Below are positions 36,660 through 45,076 of a stretch of 64,000 nucleotides of DNA, piece by piece. Source of the stretch: Dipteris shenzhenensis (lineage: Eukaryota > Polypodiophyta > Polypodiopsida > Gleicheniales); assembly GCA_047967505.1 (NCBI GenBank), contig CM106538.1. The stretch is one strand, 5' to 3'. How positions within the stretch are numbered: position 1 is the first letter of the stretch; each line of letters starts with the position of its first letter. Below the pieces are notes generated by a model. That model was not told where the DNA came from. It ran no database searches and saw nothing but the letters and a program-made list of their open reading frames with translations. The position numbers were made by a program, and so were the translations under genes.

Positions 36660-39600
36660 TCACACCCCTTTAATGGGAATGTCCTTCCTCTGCATCAAAC
36701 CAAGAGCTAGTCGGTGTTTCTCGAATAGCTCTTTACCGAGTGGTTTGGTAAAGATATCTGCAACATTTTCTTTGCTATCACAATGCTGCAGTGTGATGTC
36801 ACCAAGTAACACTCTTTCTCTGATGAAGTGCTCTCTGACATCAATGTGCTTTGTTCTGGAGTGATATACTGGATTTTTGGCCAATGCTTGAGCCGATTGA
36901 TTATCACAGTATATTGTTGTTGGCTTTGACTCATCAAAGTAATCTGTTTCTGACAATAGTCTTCTGAGCCATATAGCCTCACATGCACCTGTAGTGAGTG
37001 CTCTATATTCTGCTTCAGTCGAAGACAAAGAAACAGTTGGCTGTTTGTTTGACAACCATGATATAGCACCTTGACCAAGGAAAAATGCATATCCCTGTGT
37101 CGATCTCCTGGTCTCATGATCTCCAGCATAGTCACTATCACAGTATCCATGCAACCGTGGATGACTTCCTCTGTATTCTATCCCAAATTGTCTTGTACCT
37201 CTGATGTATCTCAAGACTCTTTTGGCTGCATTCCAGTGAGACTGTTTTGGATTTGCCATAAATTGTGCTAGTGAGCTTACTGCATAACAAATATCTGGCC
37301 GTGTGATTGTCAGATATATAAGAGATCCAATGAGTTGCCTGTAGTATCTGTCATTGACTGTAGGCTTTTCTGAATCTTTAGTAAGTTTCAAACTCTGTTC
37401 CATGGGAGTAGCTGCAATCTTGCAATCTGCCATATGAAACTTCTTCAGGAGACTGTCAACATATTTGAGCTGACTCATGAATGTGCTATCTGAATCTCTC
37501 CAGAACTCAATTCCAAGACAATAGTGCATAAGTCCAAGATCTTTCATGTCGAACTCTGCAGATAAGTCTTGTTTTAGCTTTCTGATGAAGCTATCCTTGC
37601 TTCCTGTCACAATCAGATCATCTACGTACAAAAGTGCAATAGTAATATCTTCCCCTTGAACTTTGTAGTAGAGAGTATGATCTGCATTGGACTTCATGTA
37701 TCCCAGATCAGCAAAATACTTGTCAATTCTGCTGTACCAACTTCTGGGTGCTTGCTTTAAGCCATAGAGACTTTTCTTGAGATGGCAAACCTTGTTCTCT
37801 TTTCCTGGTTCAACATAACCGGCTGGTTGTTGCATGTAGACATCCTCGTCTAGATAACCATTGAGAAATGCATTCTTGACATCGAGCTGATACACATTCC
37901 ATTTACTGAGTGTCGCTAGTGATATCAAGAACCGTATGGAATCCATCTTTGCTACTGGAGCATAAGTCTCATCATAATCTTGGCCATATTGTTGTGCAAA
38001 TCCTTTTGCAACTAATCTAGCTTTGTATCTCTGAATACTGCCATCTGGATTGTACTTCACTTTGTATACCCATTTGTTGGCTATGGCCTTCTTTCCTGGT
38101 GGAAGGTCGCATAATACCCAAGTGTTATTTTTATACAAAGCATCCATTTCTTCATTCATTGCAGTTTGCCATTCTGGCTTATCTACTGCGTCTTCGAAGT
38201 ACACTGGCTCTTCTGTAGCCATGATGGTAGTCATAAGAGCATAGTTGGTGGTTTCCACCTGAATTGCTTTGCCTTTCTGAGCATATGTCAATCTGGCTGG
38301 TGGTCTGCTTTCCCTAGTAGACCATCTGAGCTGCTGTGACACTGATTGGGGTGTTGTTGGCAGTTCTTGCTCTTCTTCATCAACCTGTTTTGTAGATGAC
38401 TGTGAAGTCGATGCTTCTATCTTTTGTGTAGGTGAGGTTTTCCATTCTGATTCCTCATCGAAGATTACATCTCTGGAGATAATGACTTTGCGGTTGATGG
38501 GATCATACAATTTGTATGCTTTACTCTCTTCACTGTAGCCAACCATGATGCATTTGCGTGACTTCGCATCCAATTTCCTGCGATGATCATCATGTATGTG
38601 GGCATATGCTATGCAACCAAATATGCGGAGATGCCCAATGCGTGGCTTGTGTCCAGTGAATGCTTCATAAGGAGTCATACCTTGTATCGGTTCGGTAGGA
38701 AGCCGATTAAGCAAGTAGTTAGCTGTAGCTATTGCTTCTGCCCAATACTGATTCGGAAGATGCTTTTCACTAAGCATTGCTCTAGCACTGTCTGCTAAAG
38801 TCCCATTCTTCCTTTCAGCTATTGCATTTTGCTGAGGAGTATCTGCACATGTGAATTGTCTTCGAATGCCGTGAGTTTTGCAAAAGTTCATGAAGGCTGA
38901 AGACATGTATTCACCTCCTCTGTCTGATCTCATGACCTTGATTTTTCTGCCTGTCTGGTTTTCTACCATGGCTTTAAATTCTTGAAATCTGGCAAACACT
39001 TCAGATTTCTCTTTCAGAAAGTAGACCCAACAATATCTGCTGTAGTCGTCGATGAAGGTCAAGTAATAAAGTGAACCATTGATGCTGCGGGTCTGGGCAT
39101 AACCCCATACATCTGTATGAATTAAATCAAGAATACCTCGTGCACGAGAGGTACTTCTGATAAAGTTGGTTCGCTTTTGTTTGCCGAAGCAGCATGCTTC
39201 ACAAACCTTTCCAAGAAACTGTAGCTTCGGAATCCCAATTGCCATATTTTGATTCCTTAGATCTAACAAGTACTTGAAGTTGACATGACCATATCTCTTG
39301 TGCCATTTTGCAGATAGTGACATCTGTTGCATTTGAGCTGACATGGCATGTTTATCTGGTACTGTAGCTAGCATCTTGTACAAGCGTCCTTCCTTGACAC
39401 CTTTTGCTACTAGCTGACCTCTTTTGGATTTGTCTCTGATAGTGCATTCATCACCGTCGAAGATGACTTTGTAGTTGTGTTCCGTCATTTGACCTACTGA
39501 CAAAAGGTTCTTGCTGAGTTTCGGAACATAGAGCACATCTTTGACTAATCCTTTTGTACCAGTGAAATTGTTCATAGGGATAACACCTGTCCCTTGAACC

Positions 39601-40307
39601 GGATTCGGTGTATTGTCTGCTGTATAGATGACATTCTTTTGACCTTCTAATGGCTTCATTTCTGTGAACCATTCCTGATGATTTGTCATATGAGATGATG
39701 CACCGCTGTCGATGTACCAAGGATCCTGTTCCACTTGGTCGACTTGATAGCTGAAATCCTCTTTGGGATTGAAATCAGTGTCTAGGTGCATTGTATCAGT
39801 CTGATGCAATTCCTCACTTGCAAGAAACATATTGCCATGTTCATTTGCAAAATGACTGTGACTAGAATGTCCACCACGATGATTTCCTCTTCCTCGGGAA
39901 TTCCCTTCGATTACTGCTGGATTGACCGCCTTGGTCATACTGCTTCTTGCGACAATCTCTTTCATAGTGTCCAAACTTGTGACAATAGTTGCATTGAATG
40001 TTTGACACATTGGTGGATGCATTCCCTCGTCCTTGGAATCTTCCTCTGTTGGAATGATTTCCTCTTTGCTGATTTTGATGTTGCTGAGGATGCTGCTGAT
40101 GCTGATGCTGATTCTGACTTTGATTTTGACCACTTTTCTGATATGATCTACCTCTGTTTCTGCCTTTGCCTCTGCTTCTGTCTGAAGCGGTGAATGCCTG
40201 ATCATTAGAATGACCTTTACGTGCTTGAATGGCTTGAGTCCAGAGTTCTTCACCAAGTAGAACTGACTGAAGTTCTTCCAGTGTTGGAATTTGCCGTTGG
40301 ATGGCAA
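36660..40307 (-). CDS. pol: Copia Pol polyprotein, open for 1215 codons
   Basis: Encodes protease, integrase, reverse transcriptase and RNase H in copia order, which copy element RNA into DNA and insert it. Visible residues: protease DSG at 200-202; GAG-pre-integrase zinc pair H336/H341 with C369/C372; integrase D399, D462 and E498 (HTDVWG, SDRGGEY, AERKN). Reverse transcriptase motifs are LVAKGFAQQYGQDYDETYAP from 765 and YVDD at 894-897. RNase H has D1057, E1098 and D1135 (CDSDYAGD, STEAEY, CDNQSA), and the C-terminus is ADIFTKPLG-like. The first roughly 135 codons are not Pol: they are the gag region read out of frame, because of a one-base insertion near 39904. True Pol is uninterrupted to its stop. 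No envelope gene is present. Confidence 0.95.
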   Translation of the reverse strand: MPSNGKFQHWKNFSQFYLVKNSGLKPFKHVKVILMIRHSPLQTEAEAKAETEVDHIRKVVKIKVRISISISSILSNIKISKEEIIPTEEDSKDEGMHPPMCQTFNATIVTSLDTMKEIVARSSMTKAVNPAVIEGNSRGRGNHRGGHSSHSHFANEHGNMFLASEELHQTDTMHLDTDFNPKEDFSYQVDQVEQDPWYIDSGASSHMTNHQEWFTEMKPLEGQKNVIYTADNTPNPVQGTGVIPMNNFTGTKGLVKDVLYVPKLSKNLLSVGQMTEHNYKVIFDGDECTIRDKSKRGQLVAKGVKEGRLYKMLATVPDKHAMSAQMQQMSLSAKWHKRYGHVNFKYLLDLRNQNMAIGIPKLQFLGKVCEACCFGKQKRTNFIRSTSRARGILDLIHTDVWGYAQTRSINGSLYYLTFIDDYSRYCWVYFLKEKSEVFARFQEFKAMVENQTGRKIKVMRSDRGGEYMSSAFMNFCKTHGIRRQFTCADTPQQNAIAERKNGTLADSARAMLSEKHLPNQYWAEAIATANYLLNRLPTEPIQGMTPYEAFTGHKPRIGHLRIFGCIAYAHIHDDHRRKLDAKSRKCIMVGYSEESKAYKLYDPINRKVIISRDVIFDEESEWKTSPTQKIEASTSQSSTKQVDEEEQELPTTPQSVSQQLRWSTRESRPPARLTYAQKGKAIQVETTNYALMTTIMATEEPVYFEDAVDKPEWQTAMNEEMDALYKNNTWVLCDLPPGKKAIANKWVYKVKYNPDGSIQRYKARLVAKGFAQQYGQDYDETYAPVAKMDSIRFLISLATLSKWNVYQLDVKNAFLNGYLDEDVYMQQPAGYVEPGKENKVCHLKKSLYGLKQAPRSWYSRIDKYFADLGYMKSNADHTLYYKVQGEDITIALLYVDDLIVTGSKDSFIRKLKQDLSAEFDMKDLGLMHYCLGIEFWRDSDSTFMSQLKYVDSLLKKFHMADCKIAATPMEQSLKLTKDSEKPTVNDRYYRQLIGSLIYLTITRPDICYAVSSLAQFMANPKQSHWNAAKRVLRYIRGTRQFGIEYRGSHPRLHGYCDSDYAGDHETRRSTQGYAFFLGQGAISWLSNKQPTVSLSSTEAEYRALTTGACEAIWLRRLLSETDYFDESKPTTIYCDNQSAQALAKNPVYHSRTKHIDVREHFIRERVLLGDITLQHCDSKENVADIFTKPLGKELFEKHRLALGLMQRKDIPIKGV

Positions 40308-40917
40308 TACTCTGGACTAGATTCTCATATCCTTCTCCTAGTCCATTCAGGATTACTTGAACCATTTCTGCGGGATTCATAGTCTCTCCTGCTGCTGCAA
40401 GTTGATTGTTGTAGTCTTTGATGCGGAGTACATAAGCATGACCGGTTTCATTGCTATTGCGGAAACTCTGGTTGATCTGGTTTCTCAGGGTGAGAATCCT
40501 GGATGTGTTCTTGGACTCGTAGAGAGCTGCGAACATATCCCATGCTTCTTTTGATGTCTTGACTGTGTTGAGCTGTCCTAGCATGACATCTTGCACATTC
40601 TACTTGATCAGGTGATAGGCATACTTGTCTTTCTTATCCCATTCTGCTTGAGCTCAGGCAATGGCAGGATCTGCTACTGGTGCGGAAACTGTTTGTGTAG
40701 ATGTAGATCCCGATGTAGATCCCGTTGCTAGTGTTGTGACAACAGATGGAGTAGAGCTACTGGTGGCTGGATCGGCCAATGGTCTAGGTATGGATCCATC
40801 AACATACTCCCATTTGTCCTGAAGCACAAGAATGGTCTCCATTCGGTATTTCCATGTACCGTAATTGGAGTTGTCTAACTTAGCAGATGCCTCCAGATTG
40901 AGGTTGCTAGTCGACAT
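39862..40917 (-). pseudogene. gag: Copia Gag, broken by two stops and a frameshift
   Basis: The structural capsid/nucleocapsid part of the polyprotein. The likely start is ATG at 40917 (MSTSNLNLEASAKLDNSNYG). The UBN2-like body contains KTSKEAWDMFAALYESKNTS. A zinc knuckle CNYCHKFGHYERDC (CX2CX4HX4C) lies near 39975-40020. Two in-frame stops occur, TGA near 40651 and TAG near 40600. Relative to copies 1 and 3 an extra T near 39904 pushes the end of gag out of the pol frame. All three defects lie in gag while pol stays open. This copy should not make its own Gag-Pol unless the shift is bridged by frameshifting. Confidence 0.85.
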
Positions 40918-43235
40918 GGTGCAAACAATGTACTCAAGAGTGTCCTGAAAAAACTCTGTATGAATCAACTGCAAATACACTGAAGATGCCAAGTGAAATC
41001 TCTGTACCGTCGGTGAAGATAGAACTGCAATAAATAAGATTTGACCTGTGTTACAAGGCTTGTGGCAATGATGCCGGGAATAGCCAAGAGGCTTTATAAG
41101 GCTGAAAAATGATGTGCACGATGCCGTGAGATAGCCAAATAGGCTTTACAATGGTGGCATGGGTGTGTGAAATCAAGTGCTATCTGCCCACTGAATCAAT
41201 CTGCAATGCCTCTGAACTTTGAAGTCTGCTCACTGAACTGATGAACGTAAGGTTTCAGGTAATGCAATGATGTGAAATCGGATGTGAGCGTATGGACTGA
41301 CTCCGAGTAGGTACTAGTCGGGAATTTCGGGCATGGCTTAGATTGGCAACTTGGGGAATTCAAAGCGTCCCCTCTATGGCGATCTAGTCTACTCTGATCT
41401 AGATCTAAACCAACCGTCGATCGATGAAAGAGCAGCAAATAATTTCTTTTCTTTTGTTCTTTTTAAGTGCTGGGTCAGATGCGTCGATGTAGAGGCAAAT
41501 GTGCGTGAAGGAAGTGGTTTTGTCGGCGAGGCTCAAATGTGAGTGTAACTTGCGCCGAAATGTGCGCATGATGTAACGAGCGCGTAGAGCACGAAAAATC
41601 GAGCGACTTTCCTTTTTGGAGCACCCTCAAATTCTTCCTGGATCAAGAGATATGACTTGATCTAGGTGGAGGGGCAAAAGGAGTGCAAATGGTGCTCAAT
41701 GATGATGTGTCACTGTGAGTCACATGCAGTGATGATGTGGCACTGTGCTTAGCAAGAGGTGTGCCAGTGAAGCTCTGTGCTGAGGTGGCAGTGCTGAGGT
41801 GTCACTGATGACATGGCACTGATGACGTGGCACAGATGACGTGGCACAAGTGACGTGGCAGATGACGTGGCACAAATGACATGGCAGCTGACGTGGCAAT
41901 GCTGACGTGGCAAAAATGATGTGGCAGCTGACGTGGCAGTGATGACGTGGCAGCTAACATGGCAGTGCTGATGTGGCAGTGATGACATGGCAGTCGGTGA
42001 TATGTCAGCTGACGTGGCAGATAAGATAGGTACACGTGGCACTTCCGGGTGCCTGATGACGTGGCAATTGGAGGTAAGGGTTGCCACGTGGCAAAATGCT
42101 ATCTGCCACGTGTCGAAACGCGAGGCACCGAAATCTACCCAAGATTCTGACGAAGATGCCGATTCCGTCCGTGATTCCGTCGCGTGAGCGTTGGAGGCCT
42201 TTGGCTGTGGAGCTTTGCTGTCGATTGTTCGTTGGAGGAGCGGATCGATGGAGGCGCGCGGCTTCTGACGGAGCTGTTAGAGGCAATGGCGTGAGAAAGC
42301 CTTTCGAAGGCTCGTTGGTGCAGAGCGTGGTTGGCGGAGGTCGCCCGGGTGCGAGCTATGGCGGCCGATCGTCGAAGATGGCGTAGGAGCTAGTCGTGGA
42401 GCTGGAGCGCGTCGCTGGCCTGCCGATTTGACAAGGTGAAACAGGAAAAGTGTAAAGCGTGAAAGGAAAGCGAAAAAATGCGTAATTGGGTGACAAGCGC
42501 TTCCGCCATAGCCAAAGCTTGAAGCTTCAGCTCTAAACGTGAGCTCCTCCACCATCGCCAGAGCTCGAAGCTTCGGTAGCCATAGACAGAGATTCAGCTT
42601 CCAACATCAGGTTGCTAGAGAAATTTTGTAGAGGTTGTGCTCTCTCGCCATAGCCAGAGCTACAGATTCAGCTCCTCCGCCATAGCTCGAGGACTCCTTC
42701 TACAGTGAGATTCAGACAAAAAAAACTCCAGCTTTTCCGCCATCGCCAAAGCTGGAACTTCAGCTCCGGCTCCAAAGCTCTACACTAGTTGTTCATCTCT
42801 GCTGCTCATCCTCTTCCTCCTCCTGCACGCTCGTCCTTCTCTCCCAGCTTGCCTCAGGGGCTTTTTGATAGGGACGGCCGTCGAAGGAGCTTTGTTGGAG
42901 AGGCTTAGCTTCTTTCTCTTTCTCACAGATCTCTCAAAACCTCTCTCTCAAAGACTAAGATCTAGATCTCTCTCTCTCTCATAAGAAGCTCTCAAAGAAC
43001 TCACTAAGTCTCTCAACAAATCTATTGCAAAACAAAGAAGAATCTCAATGAACGGAAATTTCTATCATCAACGGAATGAAGGAATGCTCACTCAACGGAA
43101 GTTTCTCTCAAATGGACGGAAATTTCTCTCAACGGAAGTGAAGGGAAGGATCTCACAATCACTCAAGAGAACTCTCAATCTCACAATCTCTCTCACACTC
43201 TCAAGAAACTCAATGTCTCAGCGGAAGACAAGGGA
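40918..43235 (-). other. Long untranslated leader of copia copy 2
   Basis: 2.3 kb between primer site and gag, far longer than in typical copia elements. It has no conserved ORF. It includes CpG-rich DNA (42080-42560), repeats of 'ccatagccagagct' (42500-42780) and short repeats of 'aacggaaatttctctcaacgg' type (43040-43150). Matching but decayed leaders occur in copies 1 and 3, so the leader is a family trait. Confidence 0.8.
41716..42120. promoter_or_regulatory. Array of TGACGTGGCA bZIP-type motifs
   Basis: Ten exact TGACGTGGCA decamers plus at least six one-base variants (TGACATGGCA, TGATGTGGCA) recur every 12-20 bp. Two or three CACGTG G-boxes lie at the right end (gccacgtggc, gccacgtgtc). 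TGACGTGG is a known core for plant bZIP factors (a hybrid of C- and G-box, also the unfolded-protein-response type element). Binding and function are inferred only from sequence. Most variants fit CG-to-TG or CG-to-CA decay of the same decamer. Confidence 0.75.
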
Positions 43236-43247
43236 GCTCTGATACCA
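43236..43247 (-). promoter_or_regulatory. Primer-binding site of copia copy 2
   Basis: The minus strand reads TGGTATCAGAGC, an exact match to the plant initiator Met-tRNA 3' complement, directly abutting the LTR. Confidence 0.95.
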
Positions 43248-43504
43248 TGACAAAATATGAAGAGGGGAGAGGAGAAGAGTGGAGATGAGGAGAGAGGGCA
43301 CAGCTAGAGAGCACACCACAAATGACTAACTGTACACTAGAATTAGTTGAAAAAATAGAATATATACAAACCCTTTTAGGGTTAGGGTTAGGGGATCTAA
43401 CCCTTTCCTTTATAGCACTCTATAAGGTTAGTGCTATGCACATATGATCACGTGATGGTGCTATGCACATATGATCACATGATGTTGAGCGTGAACTCTC
43501 AACA
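43248..43504 (-). repeat. 5' LTR of copia copy 2, 257 bp
   Basis: See the paired LTR at 36315-36571. It carries the promoter of the element. Confidence 0.95.
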
Positions 43505-43509
43505 TGGCA
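43505..43509 (+). repeat. Target-site duplication, right (TGGCA)
   Basis: A perfect copy of 36310-36314. Removing the element and one copy restores gene A's frame (VEWH continuing into LASDLK). Confidence 0.95.
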
Positions 43510-44061
43510 TCTAGCTAGTGATTTGAAGACCCTCAAGTGCTTGTATGGTTATGATACAGGTGCAGATGCAAAATGGACATGCTTGTATTGCACCCACTCT
43601 CAGAAGATGCAAAAGGGTAGCCTACACTGGGAAAATGGCATCCTTTCTTGCAATCAAAGTGCAGCCCCTAATCGTCACAAAAAGGATCCTAATGACATTC
43701 TACTAATTCCATTGGAGTAGGTACATGTGTGTACTTTGCATGTTGAACTATGTATACTTGATAAGTCACTCTATCTCCATCTAGTTTATGCTTGGAATTT
43801 GAGGCCACAGCAAGTATCTGCACAATGCATTGCAAAAGCTGAAGAACTACTCTCACTAATGGGACTTCACGGAGGCAATGTGAAGCTTAAGTAGGACAAG
43901 AAACAATCAGGAAAGACACAAAATCTTCCTACTAAAGTGTCCATGGGTGGAGGAAAGGCAAGGAGGTTCTTGTCCAACCACAATGCTAATAAAGAAAAAC
44001 ATACTAAAAGGAAAAGAGACCAAGGATAAAGTAGACCCCTAGGCACGAGAAGCCACCTCAA

Positions 44062-44499
44062 ATGACCCACCAGACACAGGAAGAGGAGTCTGAAGAGGTG
44101 GTTGCAAGGGAGGAAAGGCGAAAGAAGTTCAAAGCAGACAAGCGGCCATGGAGCCATGTCCAAAGGCCAATGCAGGGTCCCCCAAAGATTAAGAGGCGCA
44201 AAAAATCAGGCATGAAGGCACTTCAAGAGATCCGCAAGTTCCAAACCACTGTGGACAATCTCATTCCTCGTGCACCCTTCCAACATGTTATACATGAAAT
44301 AGCACAGCATTACAAGAGTGATGTGTGTTTCACTTCAGGCGCTATGGGAGCAATTCAGGAGGCAATGGAGTAGATGACAGTAGGTCTTTTTAAAGATGCA
44401 AACTTATGTGCTATCCATGCCAAAAGAGTAACAGTGATGGACAAGGATAGTGCACTCGTCAAGCGCATCCACCACTCCGATCCCTCCCTTAGGCCCTAG
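44062..44499 (+). pseudogene. Divergent histone H3-fold protein
   Basis: From ATG 44062 to TAG 44497, interrupted by one in-frame TAG at 44371-44373. Residues 1-50 are charged (EEESEEVVAREERRKKFK) and unlike the H3 tail: no ARTKQTARKS or ARKS. The rest aligns without gaps to the H3 globular region: ALQEIRKFQ (H3 ALREIRKYQ), PFQHVIHEIAQHYKSDVCF (H3 PFQRLVREIAQDFKTDLRF), GAIQEAME, then [20 protein letters not shown] (H3 [20 protein letters not shown]). Loop 1 has the canonical H3 length, not the longer CENH3 form. It lies 30 bp after gene A on the same strand inside the transposon, so it is either a separate element gene or a former C-terminal domain of gene A. An AATAAA signal is at 44566-44571. 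Confidence 0.88.
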
Positions 44500-44565
44500 A
44501 TGTTGTTTAGGTTCATTTGGTGTAACCTGAATCATTTTGTAAATCTCTGCCCTTTGAGGCCAATG

Positions 44566-44571
44566 AATAAA
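44566..44571 (+). terminator. Polyadenylation signal AATAAA
   Basis: Canonical AATAAA about 67 bp after the H3-like ORF's stop and before the palindrome. Confidence 0.5.
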
Positions 44572-44683
44572 ATATATCTTTATGTTCTATTACTATTCCC
44601 ATGTTAATATACATGTTACATGATGGTTTCCATCAGTTTATGCAAGTTCAGTGTGAATTTAAGTGGTCAAATGATGTTTTTTC

Positions 44684-44840
44684 ACCATGCAACAGAAGGC
44701 AAATATGTTCGGCATCACGCGTGGAGCCCAAAAATGGTAAAACCTGCTATGGCAAACAGGCCCCATATGTGCCATAGCGGGTTTTACCATTTTTGGGCTC
44801 CCCGCGCGATGCCGAACACATTTGCCTTCTGCCGCATGGT
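44684..44840. repeat. Central palindrome: 71-bp arms, 15-bp loop
   Basis: Left arm 44684-44754 and right arm 44770-44840 are inverted copies with 65 of 71 positions matching. Five of the six differences are transitions in which the left arm has A or T, so that arm has decayed more. The loop is 44755-44769. It lies between the convergent 3' ends of the H3-like gene and gene C, near the middle of the transposon. It could end transcription from both sides, form a hairpin RNA, or mark a past end-to-end duplication. It is GC-rich against an AT-rich background. Confidence 0.9.
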
Positions 44841-45076
44841 GAGATTCTTACTAGATTGCTCAGAAATTACCATTATAGCGCAAATATTTATCTGATTGCA
44901 TGCTTTTGAACAGAATAGTGAATGAAAATATTAATGCCAACAACAATTAAAGTTACAAAATACAACGACAGTATAAAATAAATTTTGTAAAAGAACACAA
45001 AATGGGGCACTCCCGGGGCACTATATAAAAAGTATAGATGTATTCATATAAAATAAAATTTCTATACAATAAGGCT

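Larger units (their letters stand above)
36315..43504 (-). mobile_element. Young full-length Ty1/copia element (copy 2)
   Basis: A complete leftward element of 7,190 bp. Two 257-bp LTRs (36315-36571, 43248-43504) differ at one position by eye, begin TG and end CA on the coding strand, and are flanked by a perfect TGGCA duplication. The primer site abuts the 5' LTR (43236-43247) and a purine tract (GAGGGAAGG) abuts the 3' LTR. Gag starts at 40917 and pol ends at 36660. The leader is unusually long (about 2.3 kb) and holds an array of TGACGTGGCA motifs. It sits inside gene A of the DNA transposon. The near-identical LTRs indicate recent insertion; the damage in gag suggests it was copied in trans or broke soon afterwards. 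Confidence 0.97.
34662..44029 (+). pseudogene. Gene A: transposase-like, split by copia insertion
   Basis: Proposed exons: 34662-35335, 35430-35920, 36002-36314 joined to 43510-43720 across the copia insertion, and 43811-44029. The introns have GT/AG ends and compatible phase. Exon 1 encodes an N-terminal domain (HLDLWVDGNLYPLDRI, VVRFVGKGHARLLGYYNRL), then a coiled coil and a basic stretch (GARKRRIRATR). Exon 3 starts DGKLVFVIKMDEAQ and continues across the insertion as FQVEWHLASDLKTLKCLYG, with CLYC after it. Exon 4 has GLHGGNVKLK and GGGKARRFLSNH. The pattern of acidic residues near beta-strand-like segments plus CxxC suggests an RNase H-fold transposase, but I do not recognise the family with certainty. 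In-frame stops are TAG at 34950, 35040, 43718 and 43892; no other stop type interrupts it. Confidence 0.6.

Noticed and set aside
44062-44499. Interpretation of the H3-like ORF as the centromeric histone CENH3
   Set aside because: Loop 1 has canonical H3 length and there is no CENH3-type insertion; the position inside a transposon argues for an element gene.
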